64,000 bases of DNA, taken from Sphaerolaimus hirsutus (Eukaryota > Nematoda > Chromadorea > Monhysterida > Sphaerolaimidae). Below the pieces are notes generated by a model. That model made no database searches and was not told where the DNA came from. It saw only the letters and a list, made by a program, of their open reading frames with translations. Shown here in pieces: positions 43,783-54,687 of the stretch; the stretch's first letter is position 1, and the number at the start of each line of letters is the position of its first letter. The stretch spans positions 10,596,704-10,660,703 of the forward strand of contig OZ038452.1 in assembly GCA_964036195.1 (NCBI GenBank). The letters are read 5' to 3'. Position numbers and translations under genes: made by a program.

Positions 43783-43989
43783 GTTGAGTGCAATTTTTAT
43801 CGCAACATAAAATTAGGTGACATCGGAAAATTTAAGGATCAATTGTGCAAAACAACGTAAAAAAACGCAATTTTTGGGGTGGCGTCAGCGGTGACTGTGA
43901 CGGACGATTGCACCCTGTTTCCATGAATCCTGCATCTTGTGATGCCTAACCTCATTGAACACTTAGAAATTGTTTAGCGCATGTCCACA

Positions 43990-45640
43990 TTGTAAACATC
44001 AGGGGGAGTCCCGAATCCTGTTAAGTGTAAAGTAAAGCGTCAAATGGCATGTAAATAAGAAAAAGAAATGAAAGCTTTTAAACACCTTCCCGGACAAGTT
44101 CACCAACCATTTTTTTATTTCAGTTCGAACGCAATATCTCCGTCCATGGGGGTTTTATAAGGCTGAAACTTTGTATATATAAAGTTGTAAGACCCCCTTA
44201 CTCCCCAACAATGGGGGGAGGTGCGGCGACTCACTACAGGGTGGGTAGCCCTATATGCAACAATTTTTGTGCCGTTTTTGGTGTCCCAAGCAAGTTCACC
44301 ACCCACTTGATTAGCTTCACTTTGAAGGCTATATCTCCAGCTGTGAGGGCGGTAGAAAGCTGAAATTTGGGGGATGTCTTGATAACAACCCCCTCACAAT
44401 ACACCAGTGGGGCGGCTGCTGACGACCCACTAAAGCATGGGTCACTGCATATAAAGTGATAATTTTTTTAAGAACAGCCCAAGTGTCAGAAACAAGTTCG
44501 CCACCCAACTGTATTACAAAAAAAATGTTGTGAGAACATACCTGATATAAAATTGAATCAGATTTGAACCCTAGTTCTGCTCATAAAATTTTTTTCAGTA
44601 GGGCACCCACCCTGTCCCATAAACAGCAGACTGAAAATTTCACTTTAAACCAATTTTTTGTATCACACTTAAAAAGTTGGTTTACAAAGTTCACTAGGGG
44701 AGGGTCTAAGGTTCAAAGTTATGTAAACAACATAACCTCTAAAATGCTTCCATGAGGAAATTTATTTGGGGTGAATGAAAAAGTGAAAATTGTGTCAAAT
44801 TTTGTTCCTGAAATGACATCATTTTGACATCATAGAATTCACCCCAAGTAAATTTCCTTATGGAGGCATTTTATAGGTTATGTTGTTTACATAACTTTGA
44901 ACCTTAGACCATTCTCTAGTGAACTTTGTAAACCAACTTTGTAAGTGTGAAACAAAAAAATGGTGTTAAGTGAAATTTTCATTCTACTGTTTATGGGACA
45001 GGGAGGGTGGCCTAATGAAAAATTTTGTTTTTGGCTGAAATAGTGTTCCAACCCGTTTCAGTTTTATATTAGGTATGTTGTTGCAACATTTTTTCAATGC
45101 AGCTGGGTGATAAACTTGTTTTGGGACACTTGGGCTGTTTTTAGAAAATAGTCAACTTTATTCGCAGTGACCCATGCTTTAGTGGGTCGTTGGCAGCCGC
45201 CCCACTGGTGTATTGTGAGGGGGGTTGTTGGCAAAACATCCCCCAAATTTCAGCTTTGTACCGTCATCACAGCTGGAGATATGGCTCTTGTAGTGTAGCC
45301 AATCAAGTGGGTGGTGAACTTGTTTGGGACACCAAAAACGCCAAAAAAATTGTTGCATACATGGCGACCCACCCTGTAGTGAGTCGCCGCACCTCCCCCA
45401 TTGTTGGGGAGTAGAGGGGTCTTACAACTTTATATATACAAAGTTTCAGCTTTATAACACCCCCATGGACGGAGATATTGCATTCGAAGTGAAATAAAAA
45501 AATGGGTGGTGAACTTGTCCGGGAAGGTGTTTACTTCTGAAGTCCTGACATTTTGCAAGACATTTTATCAATTTGTATGACATTTAAAATGACACTTTAC
45601 ACTTTCACTTTACACTTAACAGGATGAGGAACTGCCGCCT
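43990..45640. mobile_element. GTCAAATGTC-type MITE split by a 1.45-kb foldback
   Basis: The left CGAATCCTGTTAAGTGTAAA and right TTTACACTTAACAGGATGAG are inverted and lie on either side of the foldback at 44080-45532, so the foldback inserted into a pre-existing MITE. Confidence 0.7.
44080..45532. repeat. 1.45-kb foldback, AAACACCTTCCCGG ends, tandem units in the arms
   Basis: The left arm runs inward from AAACACCTTCCCGGACAAGT, and the right arm mirrors it to ACTTGTCCGGGAAGGTGTTT. Each arm of about 600-700 bases holds successive diverged units marked by AAGTTCACCACCCACTTGAT, TATATCTCCAGC and GCTGAAATTTGGGGGAT. The arms are diverged by scattered changes. It is a larger relative of 33599-33894. 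No coding content was recognised. Confidence 0.85.
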
Positions 45641-46011
45641 GGTGCCGCTTCCAGACCCAGTAAAATGTCAAGTGTAATGCAAAGTGTCAAAAGTCGTGTC
45701 TCAAACATGATGTCAAATCCTCGTAGGTATATTCAGTTTTACTGATCTACTTTTGAAAAACATTATGACTTTTCGTATAACTTGACGCGTGGAATTAGGG
45801 CAACCCCCTCTAATTCCCTGTACTTAACCCCTGGTGAAATTTCATGCAAGGTGTCAAAAGTCATGCAAAGTGTGACATTTTTTCTGGTCGTTTGACAATT
45901 GTCATTACATTGACTTTAACATTTAGCATGACACTTTAATGACCGTTTACATTTTACAGGTTCTCGGAGTACATCCGGTTTCAATCTCTAAATCTCTGTA
46001 CCCTGTTTCAG

Positions 46012-46154
46012 GGTATGCCGGCTGTACACAATGACAATGAGGAAGAAACAGTGCATTCGGACAACGATGTGCAGTGCAGAAACGAAAATCTGGACAATTT
46101 GATTGTCGAGCAGTTGAACCAGTTTTCTTTTAGGAACCCTGCGTACACATTTGA
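46012..46154 (+). CDS. candidate exon ending in an NPxY-type cytoplasmic tail motif
   Basis: Acceptor CCTGTTTCAG at 46011 and strong donor GA|GTGAGT at 46154. The frame reads GMPAVHNDNEEETVHSD, then VEQLNQFSFRNPAYTFE. F-R-N-P-A-Y matches the F/Y-x-N-P-x-Y signal bound by PTB-domain and endocytic adaptors in receptor tails. The acidic stretch before it is also tail-like. No membrane segment was seen nearby. A MITE starts 28 bases past the donor. Confidence 0.45.
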
Positions 46155-46181
46155 GTGAGTGGATGGGGATCGGCGAGAACT

Positions 46182-46580
46182 CGGCCGTAAAGTAAACCCG
46201 GCCGTAAAGTAAATCCGTAAGGCATAGTTGTACAAACGTATTTACGTTTACTCGATAAATACGTATACTCGAGTGCTGCGTAAATACGTTTACGTTACCT
46301 CCCGAAAAAATACCGGTACTCACTTACTCGCGTACTTTGAAAGTACGCGGGTACAGAAAACGTGATTGAGAACATTTTTTGAGTGCATAAAAAGCAAAAA
46401 ATCACTCACATGAATATAAACGGCTGAAAAAATAGCGTAAAATAACATGAAAAATCTAGAATTCGCGATGGGTAGGGATAGCGACAACTCTCGCTTTCAC
46501 CTATACTCATTTTTACGTTTTCCTAGGTACAAAACTAAAGTAGCACCCTCTACTTTACGGCCGGGTTTACTTTACGGCCG
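46182..46580. mobile_element. inverted-repeat element, CGGCCGTAAAGTAAACC ends
   Basis: CGGCCGTAAAGTAAACC is present twice at the left, and its complement GGTTTACTTTACGGCCG with a second copy is at the right. The interior has TACGTTTACTCG/ACGTATACTCGAG repeats like the CAGAGTTG hAT cores. No duplication was identified. Confidence 0.6.
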
Positions 46581-46794
46581 GACCATCCCCGGTGGGGTCG
46601 ACTCGTCGAAATATTTTACGCGTTGCGTGATGTGATTCGAGGGATTTTAAGAATATTTTGAATGCTTTGGTCGAAAATAGGGTTGCAAAATGATTGATCT
46701 TTAAATTGCTCGATCAAAAAAAATTTATTTAAAAAATTGAGACTACATGTGCGTCCCAATGTAGAACAACGTAAAAGCTAAGAAGACCTCGCCT

Positions 46795-46910
46795 CAGGTG
46801 ACGGTGACTGCGGAAAAAATGGAATTTCCGTCGATGACTGTTGAAGCATTCAAAAAGCATTTTCCGTCGGAGCATTCAAAATACTTTATGCTTTATGTTG
46901 TTACGTTTTT
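46795..46910 (+). CDS. possible exon, unidentified
   Basis: After the acceptor CGCCTCAG at 46794 a frame reads VTVTAEKMEFPSMTVEAFKK then HFPSEHSKYFMLY before plausible donors. Composition is protein-like, but codon bias is weak and no join with the exon at 46012 keeps the frame. Low confidence. Confidence 0.3.
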
Positions 46911-47016
46911 GCATGCTAGTGTACATAGTTGTGCGTTGTACGTCATAAATAATGACATCTGCGATTTTTTTATGACTGGGAATGATGTCGCTTTCCAAAT
47001 AGGTGCATTCTGTAAG

Positions 47017-47787
47017 TAGGGCTCAAACGGATCCAGAATCCCAAAGACGAAGCCAGGGGGGGGGGGCGGGGGGGGGGGGAGAGCCCCCCCCCCCTTCCCG
47101 GGTCAGACCAAAAAGGTGACAGAAATGGCACTTCCAGACGACGATTTTGTCGTAGTTAGAAAAATTCTTGCGCGCAAGCGCGCATTTTACCGTCACAACG
47201 TAGATTTTCAGTTGACCAGTATCCGCGGCCTCAAAACCAGTAAAAAACCCTACATTCATGTCCGAGCCGCTGTATATGCCTGTAAGATACAGACATATAC
47301 AGCTCTTTTGGCGCCACTGCGAACGCCAGTGGCGCCATGGCGTCACGCCTACGAATGGCGCCAGCGCCATGGCGCCATTCCCTAACTGCAGGGGCAAAAT
47401 TTTAGGGGGGGGCCGCCCCCCGTTCGCCGGGCTCCGTATACAATGCGCCCCCTCCCCGCTCAAAAATCCTGGCTACGTCCCTGCAGAATCCTGCTACTTT
47501 TCAGGATATTGCGGTTCCGGATCTGATCCCTAGACTAAAAAAACAATCCTGATCGGGATCCCGCTCCCCGGTCTCGAAAATTTACAAAACCCTATTCAAT
47601 CCCGATACAACTTCCCCAATTTGCCAAATGAATTTTTACACTGGAAACTGTCAACTTCAAGTTTTTTAGACCTTATTTATGAAAAATTAGAGAAAAACCC
47701 CGAATACTAGAACTTTGCACAAAATCCTGATCCGGAAACATCAAAAAAGCAATCCCGATCCTGAAAGCCGATGCTGTTTGAACCATA
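47017..47787. mobile_element. hAT element, TAGGGCTCAAACGG ends, containing a second hAT element
   Basis: Ends TAGGGCTCAAACGGATCC and GATGCTGTTTGAACCATA. Exact 8-bp duplication TCTGTAAG at 47009-47016 and 47788-47795. The core has diffuse ATCCTGATC/ATCCCG repeats. A CAGGGACG element sits inside at 47042-47483. Confidence 0.88.
47042..47483. mobile_element. hAT element, CAGGGACGTAGCCAGG ends, nested
   Basis: The left CAAAGACGAAGCCAGG and right CCTGGCTACGTCCCTG are inverted. Exact 8-bp duplication CAGAATCC at 47034-47041 and 47484-47491, both inside the older TAGGGCTCAAAC element. It contains CATGGCGC palindromes and TTGCGCGCAAGCGCGC. Confidence 0.9.
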
Positions 47788-47799
47788 TCTGTAAGCTTA

Positions 47800-48780
47800 T
47801 CATCCAGATTTTACAGAATCTATGCACAAATGTTCGGAGAGTTTTATTTTTCACTTTTTTCAGTCACTTTGTCACCCCGTTCTAAATACTTTCGCTAATG
47901 CTGTTGTGTGGTTTGTTGATAATTTTGAATGCTTTCCCATGCTTTGGAAGTGTTTTGCTGGCAAATTGCCGTTCGCGTTTTTTAGTATTAATGTTCAAAT
48001 TACGTTGGATGATCAAATGATTTTCAGTTTTTTTTCAGTGATTTCAGTGAGCATTTTTGTTATGAGCATAAAAATGGTTGTCACACGGCGGAGTGGTCCG
48101 CCCATTTGCTGTCGTGAGCGTAATAATGTGATGATGGAGATTTTTGTGTGCATGATGTTTTGTGTGTCTTGCAGTTTCCAAGTTGCCTTTTTTGTGCCTT
48201 TGAGTTCGGTGGCATTACCTAGGGTTGGAAAAATCTATTTTTTTAGCTGCCTGATTTTTTGTAATGGGTGGAGTTAGGAAAAGTCCATTTTTCTCTTCGA
48301 TATCACCTCTGGTACTACCTTAAAGTTATAAATTGATAGCTAGTGTACTCGCTTATGTCTTCTGTGGTAAAATAATTAGTGTAAACATTTGGAAAAGCTT
48401 GCAATTTGGTCATTTTCAATATGTAAGTTAATAAGTTTGTTATATTTGCTGTGTACATTCCATTGACCATTTGCGATTTTGTTGGCAAAAATTGCATGTT
48501 CTTAAAATTTGGTGAGTGGTGCTTTTCCTTTTGCAGCAAATTTGGTGATTTGCAGCAAAAAAAAACAGTCAAAAATTCGCTTAAACCCTAGGTGGCATGT
48601 CAGTTATATTTATGTTACCCTCTACCTGCACACATTTGGCTGCATTAAATGACTAGTGTTTTTTAAAAATCAAATGATGAACACTAGGTAGTTTGTGAAT
48701 GGCATGCCAAATACGTTCGTGATCCTTACGACATTGCCTAATGTTTACGTTGATTTTTGTTGGTACTTTTTCGGATAGTC
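47800..48780. other. stretch without recognised gene
   Basis: A 151-codon plus-strand frame at 47822-48277 is T-rich (Phe, Val, Leu, Ile), lacks splice or family support and probably reflects base composition. No element ends were recognised here. Confidence 0.5.
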
Positions 48781-48788
48781 TTTTTGAA

Positions 48789-48890
48789 TACCGTATTTCC
48801 TTGAATTGCCCCCTCCATTGACTTACCCCTCCCCCCCCCCCCGAGGTTAGGAGGAATGACGCTCCTGGGCGTATTTCGAGGAAATACGGT
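48789..48890. mobile_element. minimal TACCGTATT-type MITE
   Basis: A 102-base element from TACCGTATTTCCTTGAATTG to GTATTTCGAGGAAATACGGT with a single poly-C core. Confidence 0.7.
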
Positions 48891-49047
48891 GATTTCATTT
48901 TGTGTTAGAGAAATCACAAAAAGTTTAGTGTAAATAAATGCATATAAACCGAATTAAACCGTCTACTATATACTTTCGATTTTTTTTTATAGGTACATAC
49001 CTAGGTATACCTTTATAAATATAACTTAATGAGAACGACCCTGTGCC

Positions 49048-49714
49048 TACGGTTCAAACGATATATCGTATCGAATATCGAATATCGGATATCGACCATT
49101 TTTTAATATCGAATATCGATATCGAAAATTTTGAAAAAATATCGAATATCGATATCGAAAATTTTGAAAAAAATATCGAATATCGATATCGAAAATTTTG
49201 AAAAAATATCGAATATTGATATCGAATATCGACCATTTTTTCGATATATCGAACCTATATTGTGTCCCTAAAAAGTTATCATTTTCATTTTGAGATATTT
49301 ATGATTGATCTGATCTGAGAATTGTATTAGATGAGTAAAAGTACAGTACTTATAATGTGATTTTTGTTGGAGTGCTAAATTTGAAGCCAGAAAATGCTGA
49401 TATTCTATTTTTTGCAGCATGCCATTAAGCAATCAGGTTATCAGTATGAACTAATATCTACCAATTGTTATTTGTCTGATACACATTGATTCATCATGTT
49501 TTTTCTACATGTTCTACTTTTGAGTGATGTAAACCTTGTTAAAATCACTTGTACCATTTACATTTAACTAAAGAGATGATTAACCATGCGTGCAACCACA
49601 TGAAAATACAATATGTCACTTGAAATATGCCTTGCTATACCAAAAGCAAATCGCAATATAGAATATCGAAAATATCGAATATCGATATCGCAAAGTCATA
49701 TCGTTTGAACCCTA
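49048..49714. mobile_element. non-autonomous hAT element, TACGGTTCAAACG ends, ATATCGA core
   Basis: Ends TACGGTTCAAACGATAT and ATATCGTTTGAACCCTA. Exact 8-bp duplication CCTGTGCC at 49040-49047 and 49715-49722. The left third is ATATCGAATATCGATATCG satellite; the rest is unique AT-rich sequence with a short ATATCGA block at the right end. Confidence 0.9.
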
Positions 49715-50323
49715 CCTGTGCCTAAAGACATGTATACCTGTTTGGCATGTAGACAACGGATCAGGGTTTGCCCCATCGCGAGGGCTGATAGATAGCGAAT
49801 CTCTCCTGGAGCAGCCCCCCATGGAACCCCGCGACGGGTCTACATGCCAAGCGGGCCTACGTCATCAGAACAGTGTAGGCTCACTTTGCATCTAACCAGC
49901 TTGGCATGTACAGCAGCGCCGCCATATTTATGTTGAGGTTATGCGCTGGATTAGTGAAAGATGGAAGGTGGTGTGTTAATTGCCACTTGTAGCTAATGAC
50001 GTTCCGGAGCTAAATATTTGAGTTTTTATTTTCGAATTTCCGCATTTTGCTGTCTCTGACCATATTATGGATGGGTCGCTTGCGCCCTCCCTCCACCCGA
50101 TTTCTACTTCATTTTATTTTTTATTTAAAGCGACGTCAAAAAATTTGGCATGTGGCGAAGTTCTCGTACTCCTGGACTTCTGGACTCCTCCAGAGAATAT
50201 TCCAGAATGGAGGCGGAGCTTTATCGAAACTCGTTGTCCGAAAACGCTGTCAAAATTTCGGAAAAGTCCCCGTATGATGACTTAACAGCTCTGCCAAAAT
50301 TGCGAAATCCGCTATAAATATGA

Positions 50324-50526
50324 ATACCGTATGACCTCGAATTAATCGCCCCTTGAATTAACCCCCCTCGAATTAACCCCCCTCAAAATGGGCTGGGGAA
50401 ATAATAACCCCCCCCCTCGAAATACCCCCCTCCAGTATGATGTACATCATGTATGCAATGTACATGATGTATTTATTACTGCTTATTTGTATCGCAGCTA
50501 CACATAGACTTGTTTGTGTAGCAATT
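50324..50526. mobile_element. left half of a TACCGTATT-type MITE
   Basis: It starts TACCGTATGACCTCGAATTA and includes the GTACATCATGTATGCAATGT block of 40219-40637. The right half is missing where the TAGTGATGG sequence begins. Confidence 0.6.
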
Positions 50527-50800
50527 AGTGATGGAATGGCGCCATGGCGCTGGCTCCCTTAAATGGCGCCAAATCGGTTGACACGTGTGCATTAACTGAT
50601 CCTTGTCAACTCAGATTAAGTCACGTGTCACAGGGGGATCTCCAAATGCACATGCAGCAATGCTGAAAAATAAATATTACAGCAAGTGCACTGGAAAATC
50701 GCTCTGCGAAATCTTAGTTGACACAGACGAGTTCATATACATGTGTCAACTAGTCTGTCAGCCGCCATTAGCGACCATTTCTGGTCGCTAATACTCTCGT
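50526..50800. mobile_element. left end of a TAGTGATGG hAT element
   Basis: TAGTGATGGAATGGCGCCAT with further GGCGCCAAAT matches the left end of the complete element at 59831-60704. No right end was found nearby. Confidence 0.5.
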
Positions 50801-51238
50801 TGTACCATAGATAGCTGTATCCAATACAAACTTGGACGCGGGCCAAGATATCATGAATGACACGATCCCAAAATTTAATGATTTTACGCAAAGGCGGGGC
50901 TTAACCAATGCTGAATTGACCTTTTAACCAAAACCTTTAGTTCTTAATCTTGGTAATTACATGGATTTAAAAAAGGGAGGTGCGCAAACTGGCGCCGCCT
51001 TTCTCGCGTCCTAAATGTGCAAAGTATCGCTCGAATTTGTCACGTAAAAGTCAAATTTAGTTTTACTAGTTTACATTTTGCGTGATATTCTGATATCGAC
51101 TTCTGACAATTAGACATAGATAACCCGTTTCATTTTCGTTTGGAAATAGCGTTAGGTCTTTCCATCGCGTTATCATCTAATCGCTGCAGGGACGGCATCG
51201 GTTTTCGATTGGGTCGCTGCCATTGAACGGGAAAAAGC

Positions 51239-51373
51239 ATGACCCAGGCACTGGAAAACAAGCAGTGGGATGAACTGCAGCAGCAGCTCGCCGCCTTGCA
51301 GCAGAAACTGAAGGAGGGTCAGCAGCTGGCGGATAGCAAGATAGATGATTTGAAACGGAAGGTGGAGAAGCTA
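51239..51373 (+). CDS. possible first coding exon, coiled-coil protein
   Basis: An ATG with an in-frame stop just upstream starts a 45-codon frame up to a donor CTA|GTTAGT. It reads MTQALENKQWDELQQQLAAL then KDGQ-like heptads through DSKIDDLKRKVEKL, a clear amphipathic coiled coil rich in Gln, Glu, Leu and Lys with G/C-biased third positions. No downstream exon was recognised before the cuticlin gene, so the rest of the gene is unknown. Confidence 0.5.
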
Positions 51374-51426
51374 GTTAGTTACTTTACAGTGGGGTTCAAC
51401 GCCGTATCCAGGGGGGGGGAGGTCGG

Positions 51427-51500
51427 GTGCAGTGACATAGTCAGGATTTTCGAGCGGGGGGGCGGATAGTAAACTGAGTCCGGCGAACGGGGGGGGGGGG
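51427..51500. mobile_element. left end fragment of a CAGGGACGT hAT element
   Basis: CAGTGACATAGTCAGGATTT and GAGTCCGGCGAACGG match the left part of the copies at 38497 and 39067. Confidence 0.5.
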
Positions 51501-51594
51501 GTGAATCAGAAAGAAATACCTTTGCTAATATTTACTTTGAGAAAAGTTTGATACTTTCAAAAACACTGGTGTGAATGCCCCCCCCCCAAAACCG

Positions 51595-51950
51595 CCCAGC
51601 TATCTTTCCTGGAGGCAAAATTTTGGGTTACTATCTCCTAAACCCCCACAAATCAGCCAGCTATCTATCTGGAGCAATTTTTGAGAAACTATACCCCAAT
51701 TTTTGCTCAAAATCGCTATTTTTCATACCTTTATATAGATTTTCACCTCCAAAATCACTAGTTCATGCGTATAACTGCCTATTTTCAGCTATTTTTAGTG
51801 CTATAAGTCCTTAGGTGAAAAATGGCTAAAAATGGTATATTTTTAGCCATTTTTCACATAATTTTAGCCATTTTTCTCGTTTTACTCCCTTCTATGCCTA
51901 TATATTGACACACATATTTGAACATCACTTGAAAAAGTGTCACGTGAAAA
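51595..51950. repeat. dispersed repeat shared with 41760-42130
   Basis: CAGCTATCTATCTGGAGC, CTATACCCCAATTTTTGCTC and CCAAAATCACTAGTTCATGC follow the same order as at 41775-41900. It ends in mirrored TTTTAGCCATTTTTCAC blocks. Confidence 0.65.
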
Positions 51951-52687
51951 ATCGGTGGATAATGGCTATTTTTGACCGTTTTTTTCACTTGACACTTTTT
52001 CAAGTGATTTTCAGATATCAGTGAAGTGAAAAAAGCTGTGCAATAACATTAGTGACCATCTGTCCGGTACGCAAAGATCATCAGCCACGTAAGTTACCGG
52101 GCAGATGTGCGTGGCGGGCACAATTTTGTGCATACCGGGCGTTTGTGCGTACCAGGCATTTGTGCGTAGGAGGCCTGACCCGCGCCAAGCACAGTTGTTA
52201 AAATGTACATTTACTCGAAAAATACACGTACGCGAGTACGTGGTGAATACATTTACATAAACTTTGAAAAAAAGTAATGTACTCACGTTTTCGCGTACAT
52301 TTTAAAAGTACATTCGTACAATGAAACTGTATTTTTTTTTTGCTAACAGCACAATTTTTGTTGCTAAAATAAGAAAATATTGAAGAAATCAGATCATTTT
52401 TCTAAAAAATGCTAATGATCACTAAAAACAACACATGACTTCCAGTCAGAGTTGTTATAAGTACCGAACTTTTTCAAAAGTATCCATACTGGTAAATAAT
52501 TTCATTTTTACCCACGTAAAAATACCCAGGTAATATACTTTGTTTTTACCCAGTACTTGGGTAAAATTGTGTAAAAGTATTTTCTCAAGTATTTTTGAGT
52601 AAATTGAGTATTTTTGTTAACGGAGTATAAAATAATTTTTTTGTGGCTGCATGGCTTACCTTCTTGGCTCACATTATACGAAATAAG

Positions 52688-53066
52688 TACCGTATTGTGC
52701 CTACACACACTAGTTTTCACCGTGACTTCGTGTGAAATTTTTTCAAATGCAGATTAACGAACACGGTTAAATGATTTAATTTAATTTAAATTTGAATTAC
52801 AATTTATGAAATTTAAAATTGAAAAATTTGAAAACTAAAACACATATAGCATAAAATAAGAGTAGGCTGGATGTCGCCATGTCGCCATTTCAGTTTTCAC
52901 ATCAGTCATGGTGAAAACTAGTGTGTGTAGGGCCATTACCTCAAATTACCCCCCCCCCTTGAATTAACCCCCCGCCCCCTCGAATAAACCCCCTCAAAAT
53001 GAGCTGAGGCAAATTATAAACCCCCCTCGAAATACCCCCCCCCCCAAATACCCCCCCCCCCAAATA
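52688..53066. mobile_element. TACCGTATT-type MITE interrupted by a TAGTTTTCACC element
   Basis: TACCGT with ATT at 52688-52696 continues as ATTACCTCAAATTACCCC at 52935. Removal of the inner element restores the usual TACCGTATTACCTC end. The right portion consists of CCCCTCGAAATACCCC repeats and lacks a clear terminus. Confidence 0.75.
52697..52934. mobile_element. nested foldback, CCTACACACACTAGTTTTC ends, 3-bp ATT duplication
   Basis: GTGCCTACACACACTAGTTT at left and AACTAGTGTGTGTAGGGCC at right. ATT is repeated at 52694-52696 and 52935-52937. Insertion is at the same base of the host motif as in the 63228-63490 element. Confidence 0.75.
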
Positions 53067-53183
53067 CAGTGTATACAGCATGTACACAACAAATACCACA
53101 GTGTGTGAACTGTATGATGCAGAACACACGTTAAAACCGATGACTGAGTGTACTTAGGGAAGGGTTTATGTGTATATACAGTT

Positions 53184-53260
53184 GAGGCGTCCAATTCTGA
53201 AAGTCGACAAGTTTAAAATATAAAAATTCCGAGTTAGGCCCGGTTTCAGTGTCAACATAG
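53184..53260. mobile_element. end fragment of the TTGAGGCGTC element
   Basis: TTGAGGCGTCCAATTCTGAA with GTCGACAAGT and CCGAGTTAGGCCC matches 2979-3050. Only this end is present. Confidence 0.6.
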
Positions 53261-53334
53261 CTGGCTGCAAGTGTAAAGTTTCAATTATTGATAGCAATGG
53301 TTTGCATTTTCAGTAGAAGGACTACTGGAGTGTG

Positions 53335-53715
53335 CTGGAACCTGGAAGTATTTGTAAAATGTTATGCAAAGTTTCAATTGTCATGACAAATGAAAAGTAA
53401 AGTGTCAATTGTCATGCAAAATGTCAAATGACATGTCAAATGTCAAGCAAAGTGTCAATTGTGCATCCAAACCTTATGTTTTTGTATCCAAACCTTATGT
53501 TTTTATATTCAAATGTTCACATAAGATTTGGATACAAAGAGAACAACAAGATTTGGATGCAAAATATAAGATTTGGATACAATTTGCTTGACAATTGACA
53601 CTCATTTATATTTGTCATGACAATTGACACTTTACATTTATCATGACAATTGACATTTTGCATGACATTTAACATTATATCTGACACTTTACAGAGCTGG
53701 GAACTGCCCCCAGTT
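53335..53715. repeat. MITE with GTCATGACAAATG internal repeats
   Basis: CAATTGTCATGACAAATG, GTCAAATGTCAAGCAAAGTG and their inverts (CATGACAATTGACAC) fill the region, with ACTTTACAGAGCTGGGAACT at the right tip. Confidence 0.6.
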
Positions 53716-54014
53716 CCGCGAATAAACAGGTACAAACTTAGGCAACAAGATAATTTTTTCACAAAAAAATATGAATTTTTTTTAAATTTTACAAAAATGA
53801 AAATTTTTATACAGTTTTACAAAAAATACCAAAAAACGACGTTTTTACATTTTTTTATTATTTCTTAATGTTCCATTTTATTTATTTTTATTCTTAAATT
53901 TTTCCATTTTATTTTATTTTGATTTTTTCCTGTGATTTTGCCAACCCTGCCTCTGATATTAAAATGTTGCTTAGGGTTCATCAAAAATAAGGCTATGTTC
54001 AAACGGGAAATGTG

Positions 54015-54121
54015 TGAAATAATAGAACGGCAGCCTCCAATAGAACGGTACCCCCAATAGAACGGCAGGTTAAAAAGTTTTGACAAAAGAGCGGCACTGT
54101 TCTATTAGAAGAAATACGGCA
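54015..54121. mobile_element. worn TACCGTATT-type MITE, TTCTATTAGAAG core
   Basis: AATAGAACGGCAGCCTCC at left and TTCTATTAGAAGAAATACGG at right. It is the same core as 14809-14969. Confidence 0.55.
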
Positions 54122-54566
54122 TGTAGTACCCAAATCCACAATAAAAACGCACGTTCAAATTTTGTTACGTGTGGAGGTTTGGGCATGTTTGGTTCTTGCG
54201 CTAATCTAGTCTTAACTTCGAATTCACTATCCAAAATAATTCCTTAAAATAATGCTGGGAAAGTATATTCACAACGCTGGCAAAATCGTCTGTTCCTTTC
54301 TCGTCATGCGTGCGCACTTGCATGCGTTTGTGTAGTTTGCGTGTCGGTAATTCGGTTCGCGTTAGAAAACTGATCAGAAGATAACGCGGGGAAACTGTCA
54401 ACTTTCGCCATTAACATTCTCATATTGATACCTACACTAAACAGCGCGACACGTTAAGTTGAACCGGCTTACCTTACCGTGACGGCGTAGTGGAACGCAC
54501 AGTGTTTGTGTCTATCTAAATATGCAACACACCGTGAAGCATGTCAAACTAACAGTGCAGGAACCA

Positions 54567-54573
54567 TATAAAA
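54567..54573 (+). promoter_or_regulatory. TATA box of the cuticlin gene
   Basis: TATAAAA lies 121 bases before the start codon of the cuticlin frame, in a position typical for a core promoter with transcription start near 54595-54605. No other TATA-like motif is as close. Confidence 0.6.
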
Positions 54574-54687
54574 GAGCTGGCGTGAGAGCGAAATGGCATC
54601 GAGCGGTCGAGTTCAGTCGTCTTCGAGTCTTCCAGCGGCGGCAACTGCATCTAGTTTGTCAACAGCGACACACAGAGAACAGGCGAC

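Noticed and set aside
47822-48277. 151-codon plus-strand frame as a membrane protein
   Set aside because: It is rich in Phe/Val from T-rich DNA, with no family motif, codon bias or splice context. It may be chance.
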